Below, piece after piece: positions 48,249-60,817 of a stretch of DNA of 62,327 nucleotides. The notes under the pieces are model-generated. The model did no database searches. It was not told where the DNA came from and saw only the letters and a list, made by a program, of their open reading frames with translations. The translations under genes were made by a program, and so were the position numbers. Each line of letters opens with the position of its first letter. Position 1 is the stretch's first letter. Source of the stretch: Gamarada debralockiae (taxonomy: Eukaryota; Ascomycota; Leotiomycetes; Helotiales; Hyphodiscaceae); NCBI GenBank assembly GCA_002803225.1, contig NXFV01001092.1, positions 1 to 62,327 on the forward strand. Direction: 5' to 3'.

Positions 48249-50692
48249 CGACTATGAGAGCGAATGCAGACTAGAAAGCTGTCAAGAATCGAGGGGGTGC
48301 TTGCGCCGTTGGATGTAGGAGACGGACATATGTATAGAAATTCGCTTTGATGGACCTCCTTGTACGTAACTGGCAAGAGCGCTTTTGGAGCTGCTGGAGT
48401 TATATCTAACTGCTCCAAACTCATAGCCGCGTCCCAAAAGGCCATGGACTTGATGAGTTCCAAAAACCAAAGTTCTGCAATTGGCGAATCGAAAGAATCC
48501 TCGAGGCTTGAGACAAATTAATGCTCTCAGCGCCGCGGAGGGGGGGTGCTCCGATGTCAAAATGGTTAAGTCGTCGCGAAGTGAGATTACAAGGCTCGTG
48601 TGTATCTAGATAGAAATGCGACAGGCCATATTGTCTGTCGTTGGGGCGAGGAGGCTGAGTCCACTGTCTGTTGAACAACGATCTCCGATAAGATTTCAAC
48701 GTCACCTATATAAGAGGCGTCCTTCCGATGGTCAAATGAAGATTGGGTCTAGTGAAGAAAGCCTGAATTACGATCAACGTTGCAACCGCTGGATTTTATC
48801 CGCGCTGCGTGAGATTGACCAATAAGCTCCTCAGCGACCGATCTCAATCCGCAGTCTCAAATCGAGGAACATGCCTCAGGAGATGAGTTCATCATTGCAG
48901 GAACATAACTGGCTAAGCACCTCCATGAATTTCGTGTTGCGTCTTTTACCTTTTTGCCGATCCGAAGAAGAGGGATGTTTTGAACTTAAGATGGCGAACG
49001 GCCTTCTAGTGATTCTTGTGGTGCGATTGGTTGGTAGGCCCGTCGGCTTCACCCAAACTACTCGAAAACATATAGCCACTAAAACGTAAACTCTATAAGC
49101 AGGACCTAACCAATCGTGTTCCCTTGCGTCAGATACGTACAACTGGCCCAGGCCCATTGTCAACATGCAATATATTTTCTGCAGCCATAAGCAAATTAAG
49201 GTAAAAAAGAATCACATCAATTCAATAACAAATAACAATGACGCCACTTCCGGGTCCAAAAGACCAAGCGTCCACTCAGACGGAAGATGCCTGTCCGGAC
49301 CTCGCATTCTACAAGGACGTGGAGTTCGATCTAGACTGCTTAATGAAGATCCAGAAGCTCAGAAGGCCTTCTCTTGACATTGAGGTTCAAAGTAGCCACT
49401 CAGCTGGCGAAACAATTGGACTGGCCAATGATGATTGAACCCGAAAATGTAGCCCTAACCCCAGCCGACATTTGAAGAGAGAGAGCTCTAATGCCGCTAC
49501 TGATACTAGCCTGAAAGACCAACACAAATAGAACCACTAAGTTGGGCCGAACGTTTGAGCGTACATCGTTCTTCTTTTCGGCCAGACGCTCGAAATTCCC
49601 GTCAAGGGCTTAAGTTAGCAAAGGAACCTATGATGTCTGCCCGAGTACGACAATAGCACGCTGGTAGCATGTGCTACTGAGTTCGGTGCAGCATCACTAT
49701 CTTCAAAGGATCTTCTGTGAGAGATCTGAGGGATGGAAATTAGAAATTTCCCACCAACCCAATCCATTTCAGTTATTGAATACTCTCCGAGAGCTTCCGT
49801 AAATATCGACCCAACCAAGTCTATTTTGGTGATGTGGGAGAACTCCCCTAGACGACGTCCATATTGGATAGGAATCGAGGTTGCGTGTGCGCGGGGAAGT
49901 ATTGTACTAATTCCAGAAAAGGTTGGAAGCTTCGAAGCTTTGTCCTTCTTCTATCCCCTTTGGGCTTCCCGTGATAACGGTGATAGGGGGTGAAGGCACC
50001 TTAGTCCGCAGCCAATCTTTTAGATTCAAGGCTTGGCGGGGTGAAAGATCTCGAAATTACGTGCAGATGATCTGGAAGCGAAGCCACACGTAGTTAGCCA
50101 AGGCCCAAGGGTTCTTGCTCTGTTCTGGAATAGTTGCGGATGGCCCCGAACGTGGAGGGTTCGGGACAGATGTTTTGGAAATTGTCCGAGAGAGAGAAAA
50201 ACTACCCTCACGAAGTCTTCTTGCGTATGTTGTTTAGAGATGGACGTTGTCCAGATCTTTCAAGTCCGAATAATTTGTCAAAAGGTTAAGTAAGTTGAGA
50301 GTTAGTCTGAGGACCGAGGAGATGCCAAAATCTACAAGTATATCGCCCAAGTGTTGACAGGCCTTGTATTCAAGGCAACAAGGGACAAATACGGTAGGCT
50401 ATTGAGACATTCTGGTCTATAATCCCCATACAGGCATATTTTATTATCTCCAGCATTCTCCTAATAGTCCGCCGTGGCGAACGGAGGCAAATCACAGGAC
50501 CCGCAAGGCAGAGAAACGACACGAGTAATTACCTACCTATTCACGCTGAAGGCACAACGTCTTCGTAATGCGTTTGCGCTGACAGTGTTTGCATCTTGTT
50601 CTACTTCAAATTCTTCATAAAGTTCACCTCTTCGTCGCCTTCAACTTTCTCTGATCCGTAATGCTTTTGGCCAGCAATCAATTTCCGTCAAC
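48249..50692. other. 2.4 kb gene-poor region before ECM29
   Basis: No supported gene. A minus-strand frame at about 48245-48520 (including ELWFLELIKSMAFWDAAMSL) ends on the ATG of the mini zinc-cluster gene and could be remnant or chance. A 66-codon plus-strand frame at 49238-49438 (MTPLPGPKDQ...) has a fair start context but no known relative. The last 200 bases serve as ECM29 promoter. Confidence 0.45.
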
Positions 50693-53600
50693 ATGTCTGC
50701 ATCCACCGAAGCCAGGGAGTTGGAACTGGTTGGTAAGGTTGAGATGCGTATAGCACTCGCAAAAGATGACAAACTTGAATCCATCCTCAAGCCATATCTC
50801 CCGCCTTTACTCTTGAAGCTTGCCAGCGAGCATCAAACGGTTCGCAACAAGGTGTGAATTCCCGCCACACATGGACATGGGTGGGTTGACTGACTATTCT
50901 GAGGTGATATCAACATGTCAGCACATTAAAATCCGTCTTGCTGGAAATCAGTAAGACTCCTCTACTTGGGTAGAAAGATCTTTGACTGACAATATCTCCA
51001 CAGGGGCATTGTTCTACCGGTCGCTGCCTTGTTGAAACAATACAAGGAAAATCCAGAGTCTTCAATGATACGACATTTTGATCTTATGTTTATTCAACAA
51101 AGTGTCGGAAAACTGACGTCTAAAGTTGGTCTCAATCTCATCTCAGAGGTTGAAATATTGCTGATCGAGTAATGCGATAGGAGCAAATGGACTTACTACC
51201 CACATTACTTCACGGCTTGGCTCAGGACTCCGGGAATCCTACCTGTGCTACTGTATTTAACCTGTTCCTGCGCCTTTTGCCGCAACTGCGAATACCTCCG
51301 CGTGGGTCTAAGGAGGACACCGAATTGAGGCATCAACTCGGGCTTGACGTGCACCTCGATGATGCAAAATTTGTGGCCTCGTGGCTTGGAAGGCTCATGC
51401 TCCTTTCTATTGTACGATCCAAAGCCACGGGAGTCACTTGTCCAGGCCTTACTGTTCCTGAATATGAGTTCTTGACACTCAACGGAAAAGAGGAGACCTG
51501 GGACCCCAACTCCGGCGAAGGGTTGAACCTTACACAAACCAAAATTGTCGTTCTCTCATTCCTTGCCAGTGGCGCCTTCACCGATGAAGAGCGTTTCTTG
51601 CCAGCTTTATTTGCTACTGGGGATTCAAATTCACGCATATCCGGCGCCGGTGATGACTTGTTGAAGCGATCGACCGTGTCATTGGAAGATCGGGAGATGA
51701 TTGGTAAACTGCTACAAGTTTACTTCACTCTCAAGCCCGCCCTTCAAACAAAACTCTTAGTTTTGTTGACCAAGTCTGCCGTTTCAACGACCTTTCCAAG
51801 GCAGGTTGTGAAGATTGTGCAAGAAGGAATCCAACCGGACGACAACACAAATCTTCCTGCCAAGGGTCTTGAAACAGTTAAATTCAGAAACGCGCTGTTC
51901 AATTATATGAATTGGGTGTCCCGGATTGGCTCAGTTGACGATTTGGCTCAGGTTGCACCTCAATTGGTTGGCTTCCTGCGGAGCTATGTTGAAGATCAGG
52001 GCTGGCCTGTACCGCATGAGAGATCATCAGATGCGGCATCTTTGCGTGCCCTAGCTTACGAGACTCTCGGCTCGTTGGCTAAGAATACCCCTTCGATCGT
52101 TTTAGAAAGGGACCTTTCACTGGTTCGTTGGCTGTTCAGATCGTTAACAGAAGAGGGTTCCTCAGAAAGCTTGTTTGTCAGTATCGAAGGAGCTCTTGCA
52201 AGCTTGCTGAACGCTTTTGCCGGACCACTGGACCAAACACTGAGGGACGAATTGCGATCATTACTTCTTAAGTATATGACCTTAGAAGAGGGCGATGCCA
52301 TCATTCGAAGCGCGCGATTTGCAACTGTTCGATGGTCAAATCGATGCCTACAGTACAATGACATTGTTGGGCGGTGGATAGATATCCTTGCTCTAGGTGG
52401 GCGTTCAGACGAACGAAGTGATGTGATCGAGGAGGGCAAGAAAGGACTGGTAAGTCTTCCTTGAATCCGATTAATGAGAATTGACTAACAGCCGCTTCAG
52501 GATCCGTATTGGTATCGACTGCTCAACTCAACTTCTACCTCCTCTGATTGTCCCCTTCCGGACTGGAGTGAGATGGTAAAGGTGTTCTTCACAGGGCACA
52601 GCTTGCTGGAAAATTCTAGTATCGCAAATGCTATGAAAACTTCGATGCAAGTTGACGGTGTATCAGTTTTCGGCAATTTCCCTGGCTCGAAAATCAATGC
52701 TTTTGCTCCAGCGGTTAATTATTGTCGGAGGATGCTTTTAATGGCCGCTCTAGAACACTCCGAGACGCCTCTTAGCATCGATGCTGATTGGGAACAACAA
52801 CTAGATGTTCTGTTCCGAAGCGATAAAAAGTCTCGAAAGACCATGAAAGATTACATTAAGGCCGTGGATCCTGACGCCCTTCACATATATCTCACTGCAG
52901 CTTTTGAGGGCATGATACAAAATGATGGGAACGGCTTTGAGGATTGCGGTAAATACTTTGTCGAAATTGCTTCAATCACACCTAGCAGAATAATTGGACG
53001 ACTTGCTGGAAGAGCTGTTGAGCTTTTACCATCCATAAAATCAAATAACGTGGCTACCCGGCTCCTTGCTGCACAAGCTTTTGGAATCCTTGCGGCACAC
53101 CCAGGAGTCGAAAGTGCATCTGTTCAAAAGTTGATACGATCACTCCTGACAGATATAAGCCCCTGGTCCACTGCTGTCGGTGCAGATGCGAACAAGGTCC
53201 ACGGATCAACTCTCGCTCTTGGCTTTATCCTGAGTCGAGCTTCCTATTATGGTCGTATTGGGGCTATCGACGAGTCTACTATTGATTTAGCTGTCTTAAA
53301 GCTTCTTGAGATCTTGGTTGGTGCAAGGGATGCTTCAACAAAAGAGGCTGTGTTTAACGCCATAAGCCAAGTAAGCGGCTCTGGTGTTCTTTCTGCTTCG
53401 CATATTGAGCAATCAGCACTCAAAGTAGACGGGGCCATCGAACTGCTCACCAGTGAGGCAAAGAAGGGGAACGAAAAAGCAATCCTCGCTCTAGGGCGTC
53501 TAACAATTCTGTTTGACGAGGGTGCGCAGGAAAAGGCTGAAGAACCACTTGGATCTATACTCGAAAGCCTATATGGACTGTATGAGCTCAGGCAAGTAGA

Positions 53601-56412
53601 AATACAATTCACAGTCGGGGAGGCACTCAGCTGTGCAGCTGCTTGCTGGGAATCTGATATTCTTCTCTTGAGCCTCGATGTCGACGCTCCTTATTCTGGG
53701 CGACCGAAGCGACCCCGAACCCTGGACTTTTTACTGGAAAAACTTTTGCAAGACTGCAAGACCACGAAACCGTCGCTCAAGAAAGCATCTGGTATCTGGC
53801 TCTTCTGTCTGGTTCAATACTGTGGACATCTGGACCAAATCCAGGCCCGCTTGAGAGAATGTCAAGCTGCTTTTATGGGATTACTCTCTGCACGCGATGA
53901 GCTTGTTCAAGAGACAGCATCACGAGGTCTCAGTCTTGTATATGAGCAGGGCGATAAGGAGCTTAGGGAGAAACTCGTCAAAGATCTTGTTGCGTCCTTC
54001 ACGGGAACGAGTACCCAGCTCAAAGTTGACGAAGAGACCGAGTTATTTGAACCAGGAGCATTACCAACCGGCGAGGGCAAATCCGTCACATCATATAAAG
54101 ACATCATTTCGTTGGCCAACGAGGTCGGCGATCAAAGCTTGGTATACAAGTTCATGTCTCTTGCGTCAAACGCTGCAACATGGTCTACTCGAGCCGCTTT
54201 TGGAAGATTTGGACTCAGCAGTATCCTCTCCGAGTCAGAAGTCGACCCCAAGCTATATCCCAAGCTTTACCGCTATCGATTTGACCCCAATCCTAATGTT
54301 CAACGGTCAATGAACGATATCTGGAGTGCTCTTGTGAAAGATTCGAGTGCTACCATCAACTTGTACTTTGATGACATCTTGGCGGATCTGTTGAAGAGCA
54401 TCCTTGGCAAAGAGTGGCGAACAAGACAAGCAAGCTGTGCTGCGATCGCAGATCTCATCCAGGGACGAGAATTCGAAAAGTACGAAAAGCATCTTCAGGA
54501 CATCTGGGCAGTGGCTTTTAAAGTCATGGACGATATCAAGGGCTCTGTCAGAGAAGCCGCCCTATCTCTCAGCATGGCTTTGACTGGTATACTTGTTCGT
54601 CAGGTCGAAGCAGGAACCTCCTCGAAGCACGCTCAGGCGATGCTGAAAGAAGTTTTGCCATTTCTGCTTTCCGGACAAGGCATGGAGAGCTCTGCTAAAG
54701 AAGTTCGCGCGTTCGCCACTGTCACCGTACTCAAGCTCATCAAGAGTGGTGGGAAAGCACTTCTTCCCTTCATTCCAGACCTCGTGGAGCAGCTACTTGG
54801 CCTTTTGAGCACCTTTGAAATGGAAGGAATCGACTACCTTTATTTAAATGCGGCGAATTACAATCTTACTGAAGAGAAGATTGATAGTGCTCGAACAACA
54901 GCGGTGTCGCATTCGCCTCTGATGGAAGCCATTGAACGCTGTCTTGATCAGCTCGATGAGCCTACGATGAGCGAAGTTGTACCTCGTCTCGACAACGCTA
55001 TCAAGACCATGGTCGGGATGCCGTCAAAAGTTGGCTGCGGCGCTGTTCTCGTCAGCCTTGCAACCCGGCATTCCTTCGTGTTCCGACCTCATGCCGACTA
55101 CTTTCTAAAGGTCATGGAGAAGGCAGTTCTAGACCGCAATACCGCCGTGAGTGCCGGATATGCAAGAGCCGCGGGGTATATGTCAAGACTTGCATCTGAC
55201 GCTTCCTTGTTGCGATTGGCAAGTTATTCGAAGGATCAATACTACACTGCCGAGGACGAGCAACGCCGACAAGTTGCAGCGGATATCATATATGCAGTTT
55301 CCAAGTTCGCCACAGACCGTTTCAATGCGTTGGCTGCCGTTTTCTTACCATTTGTTTTCTTCGCCAAGCACGATTTGGATGAACACGTCAAAGAACAATT
55401 TGAGAAGGCATGGACTGAGAATGTAGGAGGATCGCGAGCAGTCCTTCTGTACTTGAGGGAGATCAATGGGCTCTCTATCCAGCGTCTAGAGTCTCCAAAA
55501 TGGGCAATCAAGCATACAGCAGCTTTGGCGATTGCGGAAGCGACAGTCTCTTGCGGAGCAGAAATCAGCGGTCCAAATGCCGCGATCATTTGGCCCGCAT
55601 TGGAGAAAGCTCTTGCGCTGAAGACATTCGATGGCAAGGAGAGAGTCCTGAATGCCTTCGTTAAATTTACTAAAGCAGGCAAATCACTTTGGGGAGAGGA
55701 AGCCAGCATTGCTGCTCAGATGAAGAAGATCGCTATCCGAGAAGCCAAACGCAACAATGACGCCTACCGACCCCATGCCTTCACCAGCTTGGGAGAATAC
55801 AGTGAAGCTCGTACAGACATCGATATGTTCGATGAAGTCTACAATATAGTTGCACCGATACTGGAAGAGCTTACCAGCGAAGATAAGATGGACACTGAGG
55901 AAGACAATAAATCCAGCGGGAAGTCTGACGAAGCTGCTACGATCACTGCTGGCGTTTCGGCGTTATTCCGAGCTGTCAACATCATGTTCCTGGATCCGTC
56001 TCCATTGACGCACCTACCAAAACTCCTCAAGACAGCCAAGGCCGTGCTTCCATCAACAAAGGTTACTGTCGCTACTAAGCTGACTCTGTACGAGTGCAAT
56101 AAGGTTCTATTCGATGGTCTTCGCAAGCGAACTCATTCGCAAGGTCCAAGCAAGTATGACTTGGCACTGGGCTTTTTCGAGGTGTTGGAAGTACCTAGTG
56201 GATCTGGGAGTGAGATTATGAGGACAAAGAGGGCAGAAGCCGCAGAGATGGTAGTGCAATCACTTGTGGGTGGTGTATTTGGCATGCATAGGGAGGGAAG
56301 AGATACTTGCAAGGAGAAGATGAGAGAGTTGGTAGTGGAAGGACGGAAGAATGAAAGATCACCTACTGTACAAAATGCTTTGGACCGAGTCTCAAAGGCA
56401 TTGAACGAATAG
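50693..56412 (+). CDS. ECM29: Proteasome scaffold/adaptor Ecm29
   Basis: Large HEAT-repeat protein that binds the 26S proteasome, linking core and regulatory particle and acting in quality control of assembly. Exons 50693-50851, 50922-50950, 51004-51124, 51181-52449 and 52501-56412 encode 1829 residues (yeast 1868). The start MSASTEARELELVGKVEMRIALAKDD is the typical Ecm29 N-terminus; the conserved DPYWYRLL segment follows intron 4. The rest is a chain of amphipathic helix pairs, with ECM29-family stretches such as YRYRFDPNPNVQRSMNDIW and LGKEWRTRQASCAAIADL. Exon 2 is only 29 nt. Intron 3 has a GTTGGT donor, weaker than its neighbours. Intron 4 has two AG acceptors 9 nt apart, both in frame. 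Confidence 0.96.
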
Positions 56413-56633
56413 AAACTCAAGATGACTAGATAGAGAATTGCACGAATTGTGCGCATATAAACTCGAATCTCTGTCTCGATAAAAGTGCTTTCAGGGGCGA
56501 GCAAGGGGTCTCTGTTAGGGGTAGTGTAGTTCTGGCACGAGCCAAAATTTTAAGGCAGCGCCAACATTTTTGGGCCTAGAGCTCTCATCCAAGCTTTCAT
56601 GCACGCTGCATCTCCCGACCCATCATAGCTGCC

Positions 56634-57730
56634 ATGGCGCACCCAATACCCAGATTTCTCTCGCGGCGGCTCTGTCAACCTTCCTCCTTCTTCCTCAAGC
56701 ATCAATCTCCCATCCCTCGAACCTTCCGACCTCAATTCCCCAAATCCCCAGCTCGACGAACCTACGCGACAGGAGAAAGCGGTCCGAATCCTAAGCCTGG
56801 CCAAAGCCCTTTCAAAATCTGGCCTTTCATTGCGATAACACTTGCGGGATCCGGTGCTTATGTTTTGATGGTCAAGAGTCGAGCTGGTACGTTCCAATTG
56901 CTTCATTGACTGTCAATTGTCTTCAGAGCAGGAAGAGAACTGCTCAATTCGAGAGCCGCTTTAACAGCCAACGTCTCGAGTCAGGCGACCTCGATATCAC
57001 GTCGTCATTCTTTCCTACCTTGCAGCACATGTAGCAGCTCTACGAACTTGACTGATAAATATCTGCGAAACCAGACATGCCTCCAACCACCGAGCAAATT
57101 GCGGCCCCAAAAAAGGACGTCCCAGCCTTCTCCCCCTCCAAAGTAACCGTCCTCTTCGTCCTTGGTGGGCCAGGAGCAGGGAAAGGCACACAATGCGCGA
57201 ATCTCGTGCGAGACTACCACTTCACCCACCTCTCCGCCGGCGACTTGCTACGCGCTGAACAAGATCGTCCTGATTCCGAATTCGGACAACTCATTAAAGA
57301 CTATATCAAAGATGGCAAGATCGTGCCTATGGAAGTCACTGTCCAACTTCTCGAGAATGCAATGACGGATGTAGTGAAGAAGCAGGATGGGAAGGGGAAG
57401 TTCCTGATTGATGGGTTCCCGAGGAAGATGGATCAGGCGTTGAAGTTTGAGGAGACGGTAGTGCCGAGCAAGTTTGTATTGTTTTTTGATTGCCCAGAGG
57501 AGGTGATGCAGAAGCGGTTGTTGGAGAGGGGGAAGACGAGTGGGCGGACGGATGATAATGAGGAGAGTATTAAGAAGAGGTTTAAGGTTTTTGTGGAGAC
57601 GAGTATGCCAGTTGTGGAATATTTCGAGAAGCAGGGACGGGTAGTCAAGGTTGAGGCTACGAAGGGTCCGGATGAGGTCTATAAGGAGACGAGGGAGAAG
57701 TTGGAGGAGAGGTTGGGGAAGGATTTTTAG
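56634..57730 (+). CDS. URA6: Uridylate kinase with probable N-terminal mitochondrial/membrane anchor
   Basis: Phosphorylates UMP (and dUMP, AMP) using ATP. The kinase lies in 57077-57730: GGPGAGKGTQ P-loop, HLSAGDLLRAEQ, FLIDGFPRKMDQA, FFDCPEE, RLLERGKTSGRTDDN lid, ETSMPVVEYF; 217 residues, close to yeast Ura6. An exon at 56634-56886 encodes an Arg/Pro/Ser-rich presequence-like start (MAHPIPRFLSRRL) and one membrane helix (IWPFIAITLAGSGAYVLMV). Splicing 56886 to 57075 (GT-AG, 188 nt, CTGAT near the acceptor) joins both in frame, giving 302 residues with Met57077 as codon 86. Either the long form or, from an internal start, the short form could be made. Alternative: a separate 96-codon gene using a 40-nt intron (56887-56926). 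Confidence 0.82.
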
Positions 57731-58085
57731 ATTGTACGTTATGGAAGATTGGGATGGAGGTATAGATGGTTTGGGATATAAAAGAATTGGTCTTCACTGT
57801 TTCATTAATGTAGAGTAGCTAGCATGTTCAATGCATTTCATTCCGCCGTGATCATGGGATGTTCACTTTGGTAGTGTAGAGTAGCAAGCATATTCAATGC
57901 ATTTATTCGGGTGTGATCCTATATGGAACAATTCGCTCATGTCTTCATCAAAGCCTGAGTGTCTCCTGCATCATGCCAGATGCTATGCGATCAGTGTACA
58001 AACGTCTACAACGCCATGCCCATGAAGAAAGGACTTTTTGTCATCCAACAACAGAAGAGCTGCAATTACTTCCGTCTTCAGCTTT
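57731..58085. other. Convergent 3' region of URA6 and eIF3m
   Basis: 355 bases shared by the 3' ends of URA6 (+) and eIF3m (-). Contains the direct repeat at 57809-57918 and nothing else recognised. Confidence 0.6.
57809..57918 (+). repeat. Imperfect 44-45 nt direct repeat in shared 3' region
   Basis: 57809-57853 and 57875-57918 both read TGTAGAGTAGC, then AGCAT, TTCAATGCATTT and end GTGATC, with a few differences; period 66 nt. ATGCAT is palindromic. Confidence 0.85.
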
Positions 58086-59430
58086 CTAATCAGTGCCCAT
58101 CTCAACAATGTTATCTCTGTTCCCACCAGTTCGTCGTCCAGCGCCCATCCCTGATGCACCAGCAGCCTTTCTATCAGCCTCATGCATCTCACGCTCCTTC
58201 TGAGCTTCGGCCTGTTGTCTCTCTCTGCTAATAATCTCCTTCACAGCTCTCAAGCTCTCCTTCCACTGCTCAAGTCTTGTAGCAACCTCACGCCACTGCT
58301 TCTCTCCAAAGACACGGTATGTAGTTCGGTGAACAAGGAACATCTGCTTCTGTTGTGAAAGCTTGCCCTCAACCAATCCAGCTCGAATGACATCAATAAC
58401 CCACATCTCAACGTCCTCAGAAGGAATCTGCAGAGCCTTGCCAATCATCTTGTATGGAATTTCCTTGCTGTTGGTGCTCGCAGCCAAACTTGCCATAGTC
58501 AGAAGTCTCATCTTGCGGTGTAGCTTGCTGTTATCCAAGTCCTGCTCCTCGAGGAAACCATCATGCTCGTCCCGGAAGTCATTGTAGTCCTCGAGTTCCT
58601 TCTCGGAGAAGATTTCTAAGAGTTCGGAGTAAATGGGGTGGGAATCGCTCAGAGCTTGGATTGTGGGAAGGGAAGTAAGGTCGTGGAAGTCGTAGTGAGT
58701 GTTGGAGAGGAGGGCGGCCTTGAGTGCGCGCAGGGAAATAGTTTGTGCTTCTTCCGAAGAAACTTCTTTGGTGTCCTTGGGGTCAAAGGTTCGGAGGGCT
58801 TTGAGGATGTATTGGTAGGATTCTCTGTTGGAGGGAAATATTAGCAAAACCGGTCACCACTCTAAGAATTCTATTTCGAGCTTACTCTTCTTCACCTGCA
58901 TCTTCCGCTACATCTGCCACTAAGCCAAAAAGCTTGCGCTGATCTTCCTCATCCAAGTCCCACTCCTGAACCCAGGTGTCTAACTTCTTGAGCTGCGGTC
59001 GCAACATTTCAAACAATCCGCTGGTCTTGACCAGTCGCAGAATCGCTTGGAAGACATTGAAGCGAACTTCGTTGTCTGGCGCAAGGAGGTTGAAGATGGT
59101 GGTGAGGACGTTCAGGGCGAGGCCAGAGCCGTTGACAGGGGAGGAAGTTATGGGTCTTGAGAGGTTGTCGCAGATCTTAGGAAGGAAGATATTGACGCTT
59201 GGAGACTGGATGACCAAGTAAACTAGGAGATTGTATGCAGCGGTGAACTCTTTCTCGGGGGTCGCGTTCAAGGCCGTCGAGGCAGTGACGAGTTTCTTGA
59301 GAACCTCATCTTTCTTGTTCGTCTCGAGGAGGGGTTGAACTTCTGAGCCGATACTGAGATAATCTGCTAACTCCTGGGCGAGATCCTGGAAGGAGCCATC
59401 GATGAAGACTTGCTGGGTCGAGGGCACCAT
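58086..59430 (-). CDS. Translation initiation factor eIF3 subunit m
   Basis: PCI-domain subunit of eIF3, which loads mRNA and initiator tRNA on the 40S ribosome. Exons 59430-58886 and 58824-58086 on the minus strand; 427 residues. N-terminal helices ([20 protein letters not shown]) lead to the PCI domain at about 215-375 ([79 protein letters not shown]), then a charged helix and a Gly/Arg tail ending EMGTD. I start at the ATG before [11 protein letters not shown] because family members begin there; an in-frame ATG at 59508 would add 26 residues and cannot be excluded. Intron 61 nt. Confidence 0.95.
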
Positions 59431-60172
59431 TTCGTGGAGTGCGGCCGAGACGCAGTGGAGTTTGAAGGAAATGGGGTCTTGGGATGTTGAAGAGTTTCTT
59501 GATCGCATTTCGAATAGTGCGCTCCTACCCCTCGCTTCGCGAAGAGACTGGCGCCTTACCTGATGCGTACTAGCGTCGAAGTGAAGGCCCTCTCCCTTCT
59601 CCTTAGGTAAGGGTAAGAAGATCTGTTGTATACCTATCAGAAAACAAAAGCTTTTCTGGAGTGGTAGTTGTTGCTCACGATCCGAAAATATCTCCTACGT
59701 CTTTGGTATCTCCGCGCCCGCACCTTGTAGAGTAACTTTCATGTGTCTCCTTGCTCAATCCTCACTCTCCTATCTATGGAGTTCAAGTATATGGTTCTCC
59801 AACGACTTGTCACTTGAGCTACTATTGAGAAGTTGGATGTTAGAAGCTAAACGAGATACGTTGCTCCTTGTGTTAAATCTCTAGAGCTAGGTCCTTGTAC
59901 TGCCCTGTTTCTTTTCAATTGCTGATTCACATGGCTTCATTGCTGGCCACACCCAAATGTATACCCGAGTCTTGCGGATTCACTCGAAGTGCTCTATACC
60001 AAGAACGAGTTGTCAAGAAACAATTCACCTGAACTGGTCATAGTTTCCCTTCCTTATTCACTTATAACCTCTCGACCACAAGCCAGATATTTCGCCGAAA
60101 ATAATGTCGCTCCTCGCCTTCCTTTCCTTCACCCCAACAAATATGGACAAGGCAACCAAGTCATGTCGACTC
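59431..60172. other. eIF3m promoter region
   Basis: Between eIF3m (-) and the 2EXR pseudogene (+). Includes the possible upstream ATG of eIF3m at 59508. No other gene seen. Confidence 0.5.
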
Positions 60173-60817
60173 TCATGTTGGTACCCACCACTCCCTCGCC
60201 ATCAAATTCCGAAAATGATATCCCCGAAGGCTTCCAGAAACTCGCAACTGAGCGTCGTCTCAAAATCTGGCACTACGCTCTTCCCGCTCCCCGAGTCGTC
60301 GAAATCCGACACATCGACAATCGAATCAATCCTCCCCCCCTCTGGATGTTCAAGTCGCCTCCATATATCGATGAAAGCACCGTCTGGAGAATTACCGTAC
60401 TTCTGCTGCTAAGGCAGAATCCCCAGTTCTTCTTCACTTGTGCTGGGAGTCACGATCTGTCGCTTTGAAATTCTGCCGACTCGGCTTTGCTGGTCACCTG
60501 CGCTATCCGACGTACTTCGATTTTGCCAATGACGTTCTATGGCTCAATAACGAACGAGCTCACTTCTGGTTTCGCTTCAGTGACTGGTTTGCTCTGGTTG
60601 TTGAGCAAGGACCCTTCCGCGCCATGAAGACAGAGAACCAGGTGTCTATAAGCTTGTACCAGATCCAAAAATATCATCGATTGCGGTCCACACACTCATA
60701 AGAACCAACTTCGGATCGAAATATGGTAGTGGTGGTTGGGTATACCGCGTCATCGCCGGTCCCGCTCAAGTTTCTATCCCCACATCCATCGCTCTCGATT
60801 ATGCAAGTCTGGTATGA
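60173..60817 (+). pseudogene. Frameshifted 2EXR-domain protein
   Basis: From the ATG at 60173 the frame gives FQKLATERRLKIWHYALPAPRVVEIRHI, the start of a fungal 2EXR domain. Around 60375-60390 the reading must change phase to continue with SPVLLHLCWESRSVALKF, FDFANDVLWLNNERAHFW. Near 60635 it changes again to EPGVYKLVPDPKISSIAVHTLIRTNF, running to a stop at 60815-60817. No intron explains either shift. 2EXR proteins are numerous and of unknown function in filamentous fungi. At least two lesions make it a pseudogene unless sequence errors are responsible. Confidence 0.75.

Noticed and set aside
48245..48520. Minus-strand frame with ELWFLELIKSMAFWDAAMSL as part of the zinc-cluster gene
   Set aside because: It ends at the ATG of that gene in another frame and does not clearly match any part of the family; left as unexplained.
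56634..56964. Stand-alone 96-codon single-TM gene with a 40-nt intron
   Set aside because: Splicing to 57075 uses a normal-sized intron with a clear branch site and yields a complete kinase; kept only as an alternative.
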